From contig NZ_CP053836.1 of assembly GCF_013201825.1 (NCBI RefSeq), positions 186,001 to 250,000 on the forward strand: a stretch of 64,000 nt of DNA, read 5' to 3'. Position numbers and translations under genes: made by a program. The DNA is from Halarcobacter ebronensis. GTDB taxonomy: Bacteria > Campylobacterota > Campylobacteria > Campylobacterales > Arcobacteraceae. Positions within the stretch are counted from its first letter, which is position 1. Each line of letters opens with the position of its first letter. The notes beneath the pieces are model-generated. The model saw only the letters and a list, made by a program, of their open reading frames with translations, was not told the origin of the DNA and ran no database searches. Shown piece after piece: positions 54,107 to 63,318 of this stretch.

Positions 54107-54928
54107 TTAAAGACTATTTTCTAGTTTAAATTTAATGGTGTCTATTGATTGTAGTAATAATTCAGCGTCAATACCATATTCATTGGCTTTATTAAGTGCT
54201 CTTTGTATATTCTGATCAGATAGAGGACTTCTCATATCACATAAAATTTTTATAATCTCTAAAATTTTTACTTTTTGTAAGTACTCTTTTGGACAATTTT
54301 CTAAATCTTCTACAAAACCAATTGTAAAAATTAGATTGTGGCTTAAGTTCCAATGTTTAAATATATTAGCTGTGATTCTTGCACATGTATATCCAAGAAA
54401 CTCTTTTTCTACTGTTGAAATATTTCTACTTATGTCAAGTCTACTTCTAAAATCCTCTTTTCTTCCAGTTTCATCAATGATTTCAGATATTACAAATTTA
54501 CCAACTTCTTGTAAAAAAGCAGGTAATAAAAGCTCCTCTTTTAAATCAAAGCTAATTTTTGAAACCCAACTATTTACTAAAGAAGAAGCCAAATTTGAAG
54601 AGAATATAAAATCATCAGTGGTGACATTATATGCGTCTAAATTTGTATTTATAAGGCTTTGAATTACAGTTCCAAGCGCGATTGATATAGTAAAATTAAC
54701 TCCAAGTAATGAAATTGCTCGACTAGGAGTCTCAACTTCACTTACAAAGCCAAACATCGCAGAGTTTGCAACTCTTAAAACAGTTGTAATGATTAAAGGA
54801 TCCTTCTCAATAATCTTTAGCAAATCTAAAGGTTCTTGATTAGGCATTTTTCTAAACTCTTCTAACTCTAGAACACTCTTTGGAAGTGGTGGTAATGAAT
54901 CAATCTTTTCGATAATAAGTTTCTTCAT
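54107..54928 (-). CDS. HDOD domain protein
   Basis: The 273-aa protein begins with an HDOD domain: IDSLPPLPKSVLELEEF, then IIEKDPLIITTVLRVANSAMFG, SRAISLLGVNFTISIALG and LPAFLQEVGKFVISEI. HDOD proteins are HD-related signalling modules lacking catalytic HD residues and often act in stress or motility signalling. No GGDEF or other partner domain is present. It is transcribed alone between ispDF and the divergent thiC gene. Confidence 0.9.
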   Translation of the reverse strand: MKKLIIEKIDSLPPLPKSVLELEEFRKMPNQEPLDLLKIIEKDPLIITTVLRVANSAMFGFVSEVETPSRAISLLGVNFTISIALGTVIQSLINTNLDAYNVTTDDFIFSSNLASSLVNSWVSKISFDLKEELLLPAFLQEVGKFVISEIIDETGRKEDFRSRLDISRNISTVEKEFLGYTCARITANIFKHWNLSHNLIFTIGFVEDLENCPKEYLQKVKILEIIKILCDMRSPLSDQNIQRALNKANEYGIDAELLLQSIDTIKFKLENSL

Positions 54929-55176
54929 CTAATTTCCTATTTCAAACGACTTTAATTTTTATATAATATCAATTAATTCTTTATACTCATCTGTAACAAA
55001 TAGAAACTAAGAGAAATTTTTTCCATTATAATTCTGATTATTATTTAAAAACTAATGTTTATAATATTAGTTATAATAAGAAACAAGCAAAAATTATAAA
55101 ATAAATTTAGTAAGGATAATTAAGTTTATATAAACTAAATTTGCTATAATCAAGAAAATTTTTATAGGGATATTAT

Positions 55177-56526
55177 ATGAGAGACTGGCTTGATAATCAT
55201 AAAGATGATAAAGTAAGAACACAGATGTACTACGCAAAACAGGGAATTATAACCCCTGATATGGAGTATGTAGCAAAAGTAGAAAATCTTGACCCTGAGC
55301 TAGTTAGAAGTGAAATAGCTAGAGGAAGATTAATAATTCCAGCTAATGTTAACCATAAACATTTGAAACCTATGGCAATAGGTATTGCATCTTCTTGTAA
55401 GATAAATGCAAACATAGGTTCTTCGGCATTAGCTTCAGATATTCAAGGTGAAATAGAAAAAGTTGATGTATGTTTAAAACATGGGGCAGATACAATTATG
55501 GATTTAAGCACAGGCGGGGATTTAGATTCAATTAGAAGAGCTGTTGTAGAACACTCAACTGTGCCAATTGGTACAGTACCTATGTATCAGATTTTGCACG
55601 ATTGCCATGATAAAATTGAAGATTTGACAATAGAGAGTATGCTTAAAGTTTTAGAAAAACAAGCTCAGCAAGGGGTTTCATATTTTACAATCCATGCAGG
55701 ATTTCTTTTAAGATTTATGCCACATATTGCAAAAAGAAAAATGGGAATTGTAAGTAGAGGTGGGTCATTAATGGCTGCATGGATGATGCATTACCACAAA
55801 GAGAATCCATTTTATGATGCTTATGATGACATTTTAGATATTTGTAGAAAATATGACGTCTCTTTATCTTTAGGAGATTCATTAAGACCAGGATGCCTTT
55901 TTGATGCTTCAGATGAAGCACAACTTTCAGAACTAAAAGTTTTAGGTGAACTTACATTAAGAGCTTGGGAAAAAGATGTTCAAGTTATGATAGAGGGTCC
56001 AGGACATGTTCCTTTAAACCAAATAGAGAGAAATATGAAACTTGAAAGAGAGTATTGTCATGAAGCTCCTTTTTATATTTTAGGACCTCTTACAACTGAT
56101 ATTGCTGCTGGATATGATCATATCTCTTCTGCAATTGGTGCAGCTGTTGGTGGATGGCATGGAGCATCAATGTTATGTTACGTTACACCAAAAGAACATT
56201 TAGGTTTGCCAAATGCAAATGATGTTAGAGAAGGAATTATTGCATATAAAATTGCAGCGCATAGTGCAGATATTGCAAGAGGAAGAAAAGGCGCAAGAGA
56301 TATTGATGATGAAATGTCTGATGCAAGATATGCTTTTGATTGGAATAAACAATTTGAACTATGTTTAGATCCAGAAAGAGCAAAAGAGTATCATGATGAA
56401 ACTCTACCTCAAGATGTATTTAAAGAAGCAGAGTTTTGTTCTATGTGCGGACCAAAATTTTGTTCATATAAAATTACACAAAAAATTGTGGATAAACATG
56501 GAGCAGAGATAGCTCAAGCTGTTTAA
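55177..56526 (+). CDS. thiC: Phosphomethylpyrimidine synthase ThiC
   Basis: ThiC is a radical-SAM enzyme converting aminoimidazole ribotide to HMP phosphate for thiamine. The 449-aa protein contains [45 protein letters not shown] and the C-terminal cluster motif CSMCGPKFC. It is the short form without the N-terminal extension seen in E. coli. I found no TPP riboswitch motif in the 248-bp upstream region, so control is not by the usual leader. Confidence 0.97.
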   Translation: MRDWLDNHKDDKVRTQMYYAKQGIITPDMEYVAKVENLDPELVRSEIARGRLIIPANVNHKHLKPMAIGIASSCKINANIGSSALASDIQGEIEKVDVCLKHGADTIMDLSTGGDLDSIRRAVVEHSTVPIGTVPMYQILHDCHDKIEDLTIESMLKVLEKQAQQGVSYFTIHAGFLLRFMPHIAKRKMGIVSRGGSLMAAWMMHYHKENPFYDAYDDILDICRKYDVSLSLGDSLRPGCLFDASDEAQLSELKVLGELTLRAWEKDVQVMIEGPGHVPLNQIERNMKLEREYCHEAPFYILGPLTTDIAAGYDHISSAIGAAVGGWHGASMLCYVTPKEHLGLPNANDVREGIIAYKIAAHSADIARGRKGARDIDDEMSDARYAFDWNKQFELCLDPERAKEYHDETLPQDVFKEAEFCSMCGPKFCSYKITQKIVDKHGAEIAQAV

Positions 56527-56574
56527 TTCAAATTTAAACTTTTTAATCAATTTAGGATAAAATTTCAAAGTAAA

Positions 56575-56594
56575 GGGAAAGTTTTCACTTTCCC
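56575..56594 (+). terminator. Stem-loop after thiC
   Basis: GGGAAAGT and ACTTTCCC pair perfectly around TTTC, 49 bp after the thiC stop. It has no strong U-tail but lies in an otherwise featureless gap. Confidence 0.5.
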
Positions 56595-56673
56595 ACTTTA
56601 GATAGTATAATTAAGACAAAAATTATCCTATTTTACATATAATACGAAAAATCTCTGAATATAAGGAAAATAT

Positions 56674-57837
56674 ATGGCAACAGTAGCTGATATAAAAGAG
56701 GAATTAAAAAAAGTTTTATACCCAGGATTTCAAAAATCTATTATTGATTTTGGATTTGTAAAAGATGTACAAGTTGGAGATAATAGCGCATTAATCTTAG
56801 TAGACATTACATCAAGTGCTCCTGAAGTTGAAGAACAATTAAAAAAAGATATTACAGTAGTACTTTCAAATGCTGGAGTATCAAATATTGAAATTAAAAT
56901 TACTAAACCAGAAGCACCAAAACAACAAAGTAATAGTGTAAGTGGACAAAATATTGCTCCACAAATCAAAAACTTTGTAATGGTTAGTTCTGGTAAAGGT
57001 GGAGTTGGTAAATCAACTACAACAGTTAACTTAGCAGTTGCAGCAGCAATGCAAGGTAAAAGAGTTGGTATTTTAGATGCAGATATCTATGGTCCAAATA
57101 TTCCTAGAATGATGGGAATTAATGGAAAAGAGGTTGAAATTGTTGGAAATAAAGCTAAACCTTTTAGTGCCTATGGAGTAGATGTTATGTCTATGGGTTC
57201 ATTAATGGAAGAGGGGCAGGCTCTTATTTGGAGAGGTGCTATGATTATGAAAGCAGTTCAACAACTTTTAAGAGATATTCTTTGGGAAGAGTTAGATATT
57301 TTATTTATTGATATGCCTCCAGGTACTGGTGATGCACAATTAACAATAGCTCAAAGTGTACCTGTAACATGTGGTATAAATGTAACTACTCCTCAACATG
57401 TGGCACTAGATGACAGTAGAAGAAGTTTGGATATGTTTAAAAAACTACATATTCCAATTGGTGGAATAGTTGAAAATATGAGTGGATTTATTTGCCCTAA
57501 ATGTGGAGAAGAGTCTGATATTTTTGGGATGGGAACTTGTGATGCATTAGCAGAACAATACGATACTCAAGTTTTAGGAAATCTTCCAATTGAACCAGCT
57601 ATTAGAGAAGGTGGAGATTCAGGGAAACCTGTAGTTTACTGTAATCCTGAGTCAGAATCTGCAAAAAGATATATGCAATCAGCTAATAAACTTATTGAAT
57701 TTATTGATAAAGTAAGTGCAAGTGCATCAAATGCTGAAATTCAACCTACAACACCTCCTGGTGTATCTGCTTGTTCAACTGCAGCAAGTGGTCAAAAAAG
57801 TTCTAATGACAGCGGGAGCTGTGGATGTGGACACTAA
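56674..57837 (+). CDS. mrp: Mrp/ApbC/NBP35-type iron-sulfur cluster carrier ATPase
   Basis: The 387-aa protein carries an N-terminal MIP18/DUF59-like domain (1-90) and a P-loop NTPase domain with deviant Walker A SSGKGGVGKSTTTVNLA (about residues 108-124). It also has DADIYGPNIPRMMG, IDMPPGTGDAQLT and the cluster-binding CPKC near residue 273. An extra Cys-rich tail ends SGSCGCGH. It would load Fe-S clusters onto apo-proteins. It stands just before the Fur segment, an iron-themed neighbourhood. Confidence 0.95.
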   Translation: MATVADIKEELKKVLYPGFQKSIIDFGFVKDVQVGDNSALILVDITSSAPEVEEQLKKDITVVLSNAGVSNIEIKITKPEAPKQQSNSVSGQNIAPQIKNFVMVSSGKGGVGKSTTTVNLAVAAAMQGKRVGILDADIYGPNIPRMMGINGKEVEIVGNKAKPFSAYGVDVMSMGSLMEEGQALIWRGAMIMKAVQQLLRDILWEELDILFIDMPPGTGDAQLTIAQSVPVTCGINVTTPQHVALDDSRRSLDMFKKLHIPIGGIVENMSGFICPKCGEESDIFGMGTCDALAEQYDTQVLGNLPIEPAIREGGDSGKPVVYCNPESESAKRYMQSANKLIEFIDKVSASASNAEIQPTTPPGVSACSTAASGQKSSNDSGSCGCGH

Positions 57838-57842
57838 AAAAT

Positions 57843-57869
57843 AAAAAGAGATAATTATCTCTTTTTATT
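57843..57869 (+). terminator. Terminator after mrp
   Basis: AAAAAGAGATAA and TTATCTCTTTTT form a perfect 12-bp stem without loop, followed by ATTT, 5 bp after the mrp stop. Confidence 0.8.
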
Positions 57870-57938
57870 TATCTTTTCCCTAACATTTCTTCAAATTTTT
57901 CATAACTCTAAGATTTTTTAATAAATCTTATTATAAAT

Positions 57939-57955
57939 ATGATAATAATTATCAT
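57939..57955 (+). promoter_or_regulatory. Fur box, perfect 8-1-8 palindrome
   Basis: ATGATAATAATTATCAT contains an exact match to the 7-1-7 Fur consensus TGATAAT-N-ATTATCA. It lies 62 bp before the 46-aa gene and just upstream of a TATAAT at 57982, so Fur would autoregulate its own operon. Confidence 0.85.
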
Positions 57956-58016
57956 TCAATTTACATTAAGTTTCCTATGAGTATAATTTTGATATTCATT
58001 ATTAAGGAACCTTGAT

Positions 58017-58157
58017 ATGGTTGTAAAAGAGAAAAAAAATAGTTTTGAGTCTTCAATGTTTTATAAAACAAATATGAAGATTAATAGAAATCTACCTAAA
58101 GTGTATGCATTTACATTACTTCTATCTGTCGCGATTTGCTGTGTTGGATTGAACTAA
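58017..58157 (+). CDS. Small membrane protein upstream of fur, 46 aa
   Basis: A short gene with AAGGAACC before its ATG encodes 46 residues. The first 28 are polar and basic (VVKEKKNSFESSMF, then NMKINRNLPK). A single hydrophobic segment follows (VYAFTLLLSVAICCVGLN) with two adjacent cysteines, ending at the C-terminus. Its TAA directly abuts the fur ATG with no gap, so the two are translationally coupled and Fur-regulated. No family is recognised. It resembles in layout the 40-aa tail-anchored protein at 7652. Confidence 0.7.
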   Translation: MVVKEKKNSFESSMFYKTNMKINRNLPKVYAFTLLLSVAICCVGLN

Positions 58158-58625
58158 ATGGGGAAATTAGAGGACAAGCAATTTGATATTTTTATTAAAA
58201 ATTACAAAGGGCATATAAGCAAACAAGGTTTTAAAAACACCATTCAAAAAGACTACATTCTAAAAGTTTTGTACTATAGTGAACATCATTTAAGTGCAGA
58301 AGAGATAACTGACAAAATTCAAAAAGAGTTTAATATTGATATTGGAATAGCAACTGTATATAGAAGTCTTAACTTTTTTGAAGAGATGAAGTTAGTTGAA
58401 ATACTAAATATTGGAGATGGAACAAGAAGATATGAGTTTAAGTTTAATAAAAAACATCATGATCATCTAATCTGCACCTCTTGTAATAAAATCATTGAAT
58501 TTAGTGATGATATTATTGAATTAAATCAAATAAAAATTGCAGAAAAAAATGGATATGTCCTAAATGACCATAGCATGATAATATATGGTTTATGTGATAA
58601 CTGCTGCGAAGAAACTCAAGAATAA
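58158..58625 (+). CDS. fur: Ferric uptake regulator Fur
   Basis: The 155-aa metalloregulator represses iron-uptake genes when bound to Fe(II). It has a winged helix (HLSAEEITDKIQKEF, then IGIATVYRSLNFFEEMKLVEI), the metal/dimerisation region KKHHDHLICTSCNKIIEF (HHDH plus CxxC), and a final CDNCCEE. Length and motifs are those of Fur rather than PerR or Zur, though these are close. A Fur box precedes its operon and a second lies after it. Confidence 0.9.
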   Translation: MGKLEDKQFDIFIKNYKGHISKQGFKNTIQKDYILKVLYYSEHHLSAEEITDKIQKEFNIDIGIATVYRSLNFFEEMKLVEILNIGDGTRRYEFKFNKKHHDHLICTSCNKIIEFSDDIIELNQIKIAEKNGYVLNDHSMIIYGLCDNCCEETQE

Positions 58626-58670
58626 TTCACAAAAGCTTTTTTTAACTTAAAAGGAATAGTAATTGTATAT

Positions 58671-58685
58671 TGATAATAGTTATCA
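58671..58685 (+). promoter_or_regulatory. Second Fur box, before the 38-aa gene
   Basis: TGATAATAGTTATCA matches the 7-1-7 Fur consensus with one mismatch. It lies 60 bp upstream of a small gene that is thus probably iron-regulated. Confidence 0.75.
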
Positions 58686-58744
58686 GTTACTTTTAATAAA
58701 GTATAGTGTACAATTTTAATAATTAATATCAATAAGGATTCAAA

Positions 58745-58861
58745 ATGCCATTATTATTACCATTAGCAGCACTGCTTACAACAGCACTTACAGTTCAAAC
58801 TGTAAATGGAACTATGAGAAAAATTGAAAGAAAAAGAAAAAGAAGAGAGAAAAAACTTTAA
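58745..58861 (+). CDS. Small Fur-controlled protein, 38 aa
   Basis: The gene has AAGGA 8-12 nt before its ATG and a Fur box upstream. The product has a hydrophobic N-terminal half (PLLLPLAALLTTALTVQTV) and a strongly basic C-terminal half (MRKIERKRKRREKK), with no Cys or His. It may be a small membrane or membrane-surface protein. It faces the 3' end of hisIE, 37 bp away. No family is recognised. Confidence 0.65.
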   Translation: MPLLLPLAALLTTALTVQTVNGTMRKIERKRKRREKKL

Positions 58862-58898
58862 AAAATATTTTAAGTAGGGGTAAATAAAAAAGTTACCT

Positions 58899-59582
58899 TT
58901 ACTTCTCTGTTCTTGAGTTTTTCTCTTCAATACCAGAAATACCAAACCTTCTAGCAAGTTCTTGTTTAACTCTATCAGGACTAATATTTTTAGATGCAAG
59001 GGCAACTAAAACGTGATATGCAATATCAGCAGCTTCATAAACAGCTTCATTTTCATCATTGTCTTTAATTGCAAAGGTGAACTCTCCTGCTTCTTCAACA
59101 ATCTTCTTAAGCATAGAGTTTTGTTTTCCTTTTAAAAGTTTTGCAGTATATGAAATATCTGGATTATCATTTTTTCTATCTTGAATAACATGATACAAAG
59201 TATCAACTATTCCATAAGCTAATGATGTATCAACTTCAATTTTAGAAGTCTCTTCTTTTGTTTCTAAATTAGTAAAAAAACAAGATTTTCGCCCTGTATG
59301 ACAAGCAACTCCATTTTGTTTTACTTTTAAAAGAAGAGTGTCATTATCACAATCGATTAGAATATTTTCAATCTCTTGGGTATGTCCAGAGCTTTCACCT
59401 TTTTTCCAAAGTCTTTGTTTACTTCTACTAAAGTAGTGAGCATATTTAGTTTTTAAAGATAACTCTAAAGCATCTTTATTCATATATGCAAGCATTAATA
59501 CTTCGTTACTACTAGAGTCTTGGGTTATTACAGGGATTAACCCATTCATTTTTTCCCAATCTATTGATTCTAAACTTTCCAT
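58899..59582 (-). CDS. hisIE: Bifunctional HisI/HisE histidine biosynthesis enzyme
   Basis: The fusion has an N-terminal phosphoribosyl-AMP cyclohydrolase domain (VLMLAYMNKDAL, SRSKQRLWKKGESSGHTQEI, ACHTGRKSCFF with zinc cysteines). The C-terminal part is a phosphoribosyl-ATP pyrophosphatase (KKIVEEAGEFTFAI, EAADIAYHVLVAL). I chose the ATG at 59582 (227 aa), beginning at MESLESIDW, as in the family. An upstream start at 59621 would add 13 residues. It precedes no other his gene here. Confidence 0.95.
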   Translation of the reverse strand: MESLESIDWEKMNGLIPVITQDSSSNEVLMLAYMNKDALELSLKTKYAHYFSRSKQRLWKKGESSGHTQEIENILIDCDNDTLLLKVKQNGVACHTGRKSCFFTNLETKEETSKIEVDTSLAYGIVDTLYHVIQDRKNDNPDISYTAKLLKGKQNSMLKKIVEEAGEFTFAIKDNDENEAVYEAADIAYHVLVALASKNISPDRVKQELARRFGISGIEEKNSRTEK

Positions 59583-59637
59583 TATATTGCCTTGTTTTTT
59601 AAGAAGAGCGAAGACAATCAATAAGAGTTAAATACTC

Positions 59638-60717
59638 TTATTGATTTATTGTAGTATCTCTTTTATTATCTTTTGTATCAACCCAAATATTTGGAGTAGA
59701 ACCACCAGGAGTTAAGAAGATTTTTGCATCTTTATTTTCTCTAAGTGCTTCGTTAAACTTACCTTGAACTTGAATTTGTTGCATATCAAGAAGTTTAGAA
59801 GTTAACGATGCCGCAATCTCTTGGTTAGCTTTTGCTTGTGCTTTAGCTTCAATAGTTACAGCATCTGCTCTACCTTGTGCTTCAATTCTATTTTTATCAG
59901 CTTCCCCTTTTGCTAGGGCTGCTTTTTTCTCTGCTTCTTGTTTCGCTCTTTCAACTTCGTATCTAACTCTTTGAGCTTCTTGATTTGCTATTTGAACTCT
60001 CTCAATTTGTTCTTTGATTTTTTGAGGAAGAACAATCTCTCTTAATTGAACAGATTCTATTGAAACAGGTTTATCTTCTAAGTCTTCAATTTTTGTTCTA
60101 ATACCATTTTCAATTTGAGTTGCAATTTCATTTCTTTTTGTTGGTAACTCTTCAGCGTTATATCCACCAACTACATTTCTTACAATATTTCTTACAACAG
60201 GGTCAACAATTTTATCTTCCCATGTTGGTCCCCAAGTTGCAATAGTAAGAGGTGCTCCACTTGCTGTTAATCTATATTGAACAGTTAACTCAATAGATAC
60301 AGGAAGTCCTCTTGAATCAAGGATATTGATTGCAGGATTACTTCTAATACTTTGGTCAAACCCAGTACTTGTCTCAACTGAAGCATAGTTCATAAGTCTA
60401 ACTTTTGTATCCACTACAGTAACTTTTTGGTATCCTGGAATTATAAAGTGAAAACCAGGATTTAATGGTTGATCATCATATTTTCCTAATGTTTGTTTAA
60501 TCCCAACATTACCTGACTCAATTGTCATAAATGGTTTAAAAATAAACAGAAGTGCAATTACAATAATAATTACATATATAACTCCTGCTTTTTTACCAAA
60601 ATTTTTAAAAAATTCTGGTGGTTCAAAAGGTGGTTGATAACCACCGTCTCCGTTTGAATTCCCGCTATTTTTATTCTGTTGTTGCCTGTTTTTAAAATAG
60701 TCGTTATCAATTGGCAT
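59638..60717 (-). CDS. SPFH/prohibitin-family membrane protein
   Basis: The 359-aa protein has a Pro/Gly/Asn-rich cytoplasmic N-terminus (about 45 residues), one TM helix (GVIYVIIIVIALLFIF) and an SPFH domain (IESGNVGIKQTLGKYDDQPLNPGFHFIIPGYQKV). A long Ala/Glu/Lys coiled coil (about 240-310) follows. It resembles prohibitin or HflK, which form large ring assemblies around membrane proteases. No HflC partner is adjacent, so the single-gene prohibitin type is likely. Confidence 0.9.
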   Translation of the reverse strand: MPIDNDYFKNRQQQNKNSGNSNGDGGYQPPFEPPEFFKNFGKKAGVIYVIIIVIALLFIFKPFMTIESGNVGIKQTLGKYDDQPLNPGFHFIIPGYQKVTVVDTKVRLMNYASVETSTGFDQSIRSNPAINILDSRGLPVSIELTVQYRLTASGAPLTIATWGPTWEDKIVDPVVRNIVRNVVGGYNAEELPTKRNEIATQIENGIRTKIEDLEDKPVSIESVQLREIVLPQKIKEQIERVQIANQEAQRVRYEVERAKQEAEKKAALAKGEADKNRIEAQGRADAVTIEAKAQAKANQEIAASLTSKLLDMQQIQVQGKFNEALRENKDAKIFLTPGGSTPNIWVDTKDNKRDTTINQ

Positions 60718-60730
60718 AATATTCCCTTTT

Positions 60731-61651
60731 TTAGTTTATATATGTTAAGTATTTAGTATACTTTTCATTCTTTCCTTGAACTACATCAAAGTATGCACTT
60801 TGAAGTTTTTCAGTGATAGGACCTCTTGAACCACATCCAATAATTCTGCTATCAACATCTCTAATTGGTGTAACTTCAGCTGCAGTACCTGTAAAAAATG
60901 CTTCATCAGCAATATAGATCTCTTCTCTTGTTACTCTTTTTCTTACAACTTCATAACCTAAATCTTTTGCAAGTTCAATTACTGTTGATTGAGTAATAGA
61001 TTCAAGAGAGTTATCATTTGGTGGAGTAATTACTACACCATCTCTAATTATAAATAGACACTCACCACTAGCTTCTGCTATATATCCATCAGTATCTTTT
61101 AAAAGAGCTTCATCATATCCAGCTTCAACCGCTTCAAATTTTGCCATTTGAGAGTTTAAGTAGTTTGCAGAAGCTTTAGCTTTACCCATAGTTGAGTTAT
61201 TTGAAGGTTTGTTAAATGAACTAATTTTTACTCTTACTCCATTTTTCATTCCCTCTTCACCTAAATATGCTCCCCATTCCCAAGCAGCAATACTAGCGTT
61301 TACTGGGCATTTTTTATGATAAATTCCCATAACCCCATATCCTAAATATACAAGAGGTCTAATGTATGCACCATTAAATAATTCATTTTTTTGTAATAAT
61401 TCAACTTGAGCTTTTTTCATCTCTTCAATTGAAAAAGGTATATCCAAAAGTAACATCTTAGCAGAGTTATAAAGTCTTTTTGTATGTTCATCTAATCTGA
61501 ATATTGCACATCTTCCATCATGAGTTCTATAGGCTTTAGTTCCCTCAAATATTCCATTACCATAATGTAATGTATGAGTTAAAATATGAACTTTTGCATC
61601 TTTCCACTCAACAAATTCTCCATCCATCCAGATGTATTTTGCTTCATTCAT
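60731..61651 (-). CDS. ilvE: Branched-chain amino acid aminotransferase IlvE
   Basis: The 306-aa class IV PLP enzyme makes leucine, isoleucine and valine from their keto acids. Motifs are HTLHYGNGIFEGTKAYRT near the N-terminus, the Schiff-base lysine in KASANYLNSQMAKFEA (about residue 158), EASGECLFII and EAFFTGTAAEVTPI. It lies 13 bp upstream of the SPFH gene on the same strand. Confidence 0.96.
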   Translation of the reverse strand: MNEAKYIWMDGEFVEWKDAKVHILTHTLHYGNGIFEGTKAYRTHDGRCAIFRLDEHTKRLYNSAKMLLLDIPFSIEEMKKAQVELLQKNELFNGAYIRPLVYLGYGVMGIYHKKCPVNASIAAWEWGAYLGEEGMKNGVRVKISSFNKPSNNSTMGKAKASANYLNSQMAKFEAVEAGYDEALLKDTDGYIAEASGECLFIIRDGVVITPPNDNSLESITQSTVIELAKDLGYEVVRKRVTREEIYIADEAFFTGTAAEVTPIRDVDSRIIGCGSRGPITEKLQSAYFDVVQGKNEKYTKYLTYIN

Positions 61652-61768
61652 CTAATTTATCCTGTCTAAAATTTTTAGATAATATGTTATCCAAAGAAAT
61701 ATTAAAATAAAGTGAGATATAAATATACATGGCAAATGTAACCTTATATTAAATAATATAATTAAATA

Positions 61769-62575
61769 CTATTTTTTTGTCAAAGATTTATAAATAAAAA
61801 CAAAAAAAAGTACTATTGAACCAACCAGTATTATAGATGGACCAGAGCTTAAATCATAAGTATAAGAGATATATAATCCAATTATTATAAAAGACAGAGA
61901 TAAAAATATTGATATAAGCATCATTGAAAATAGTGAGTTTGCAAATTTCTGTGCAATATAAATAGGAATTGTAAGCAGAGCAATAACTAAAATCAAACCA
62001 ACGATTTTTATTGAAATAACAATTGTAAGGGATGATAAAATGAGTATTAGTGTATAAATTAATCTACTTTTAACCCCTCTTAACGTTGCGTATTCGCTGT
62101 CATAGGATACACTTAATATATCTCTATAAAGTACTGATATAGTTAATAAAACGAATACTAAAAGTGTAATCATAAAAATAATATCATCATTTGAAACTGC
62201 TAATAAAGAACCAAATAAATAACTCATTAAATCTGTATTATATCCAGGAGTTAAATCTACAAGCAATATACCAAATGACATACCAAGTGCCCATGTTAGA
62301 CCAATGATAACATCTAAATTACCTCTTTGCTTATAGCTTAAAATTGCAATAATGATTGTAATAAATATAGAAAATATAGAAGTGCAGAGTAAAATAGGTA
62401 AGCCAAAAAATATTGCTATGCCAATTCCTCCATAGGCACTATGGGCTATGCCTCCTGATAAAAATACCATTTTATTCACTACAATTAGTGAACCAATAAT
62501 TCCTGAGATAATACCAATTAATACTCCTGATATAAGGGCATTTTGCATAAAAGTATAAGATAAAGATTCTAACAT
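61769..62575 (-). CDS. znuB: Zinc ABC transporter permease ZnuB
   Basis: The 268-aa inner-membrane permease has the ABC-3 family layout of about eight helices, with GIISGIIGSLIVVNKMVFLSGGIAHSAYGGIGIA at the N-terminus and LRGVKSRLIYTLILILSSLTIVISIKIVGLILVIALL later. I prefer the ATG at 62575, which has AGGGA about 8 nt upstream, over the ATG two codons earlier. It overlaps znuC by 7 bp. Confidence 0.92.
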   Translation of the reverse strand: MLESLSYTFMQNALISGVLIGIISGIIGSLIVVNKMVFLSGGIAHSAYGGIGIAIFFGLPILLCTSIFSIFITIIIAILSYKQRGNLDVIIGLTWALGMSFGILLVDLTPGYNTDLMSYLFGSLLAVSNDDIIFMITLLVFVLLTISVLYRDILSVSYDSEYATLRGVKSRLIYTLILILSSLTIVISIKIVGLILVIALLTIPIYIAQKFANSLFSMMLISIFLSLSFIIIGLYISYTYDLSSGPSIILVGSIVLFFVFIYKSLTKK

Positions 62576-63318
62576 TTGCATTTCCCTAACATCTCTAAAA
62601 GTTCAATTTCACATATATGAGAATTGATATTTTGAAATTCACTTTTCATTCTACTTAAATCATGAAAAGTAAGTTTTTTATTTATATATACTGCTTTTGT
62701 TGCATATTTTAAGACAATTGAAATATCATGGCTTACAACAATTATAGTTATCTCTTGGGAGAGTTCTTTAAGTACACTATAGATCTGTTCACAGCCTTGT
62801 AAATCGATATTTGATGTAGGTTCATCAAGTAATAAAATAGATGGATTTGAAAATAGAGCTCGTGCAATAAGAACCCTTTGCCTCTGCCCTCCTGATAAGT
62901 TAGAGATTTTATAATTAAAGAAATCCTTCATACCTACTTTTTCTAAAGCATCTAAAGCATTTCTTTTTTCATCTTTTTTATACCCAAAGAGTCTTTTTTT
63001 AAAGGAGTTTTGTCCCATCATTACAACTTCTAAAACTTTTATAGGAAAGTCAATGTTTATATTTGTATTTTGTGGGACATAACCAATATTTTGTAATTCA
63101 TTTAAATAGGGGTTTCCAAAAATCTCAATTTTCCCTTTTTGCAAAGGGTTTATTCCTAAAATTATTTTAAGAAGAGTACTTTTCCCTCCACCATTTGGTC
63201 CAAGAATTGTTAGAAACTCATTTTTTTTAATTTCCAAATTTATATTTTCTAAAACAACCTCTTTTTCATATTTGAAAAAAAGGTTGTTTATGGTTAGAAC
63301 ATTAGTTGATGTTATCAA
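62569..63318 (-). CDS. znuC: Zinc ABC transporter ATPase ZnuC
   Basis: The 249-aa ATPase has Walker A GPNGGGKST (residues about 39-47), Q-loop YVPQNT, signature NLSGGQRQRV, Walker B SILLLDEPTSNID and the switch VSHDIS. It lies between ZnuA and ZnuB, overlapping znuA by 17 bp, which defines a zinc or manganese uptake system. The Cys-terminal tail GKCKC is unusual. Confidence 0.94.
   Translation of the reverse strand: MITSTNVLTINNLFFKYEKEVVLENINLEIKKNEFLTILGPNGGGKSTLLKIILGINPLQKGKIEIFGNPYLNELQNIGYVPQNTNINIDFPIKVLEVVMMGQNSFKKRLFGYKKDEKRNALDALEKVGMKDFFNYKISNLSGGQRQRVLIARALFSNPSILLLDEPTSNIDLQGCEQIYSVLKELSQEITIIVVSHDISIVLKYATKAVYINKKLTFHDLSRMKSEFQNINSHICEIELLEMLGKCKC

Noticed and set aside
54929-55176. 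Possible TPP riboswitch upstream of thiC
   Set aside because: I looked for the conserved CTGAGA and related thi-box motifs in the leader and found none; the region is A/T-rich and unstructured.
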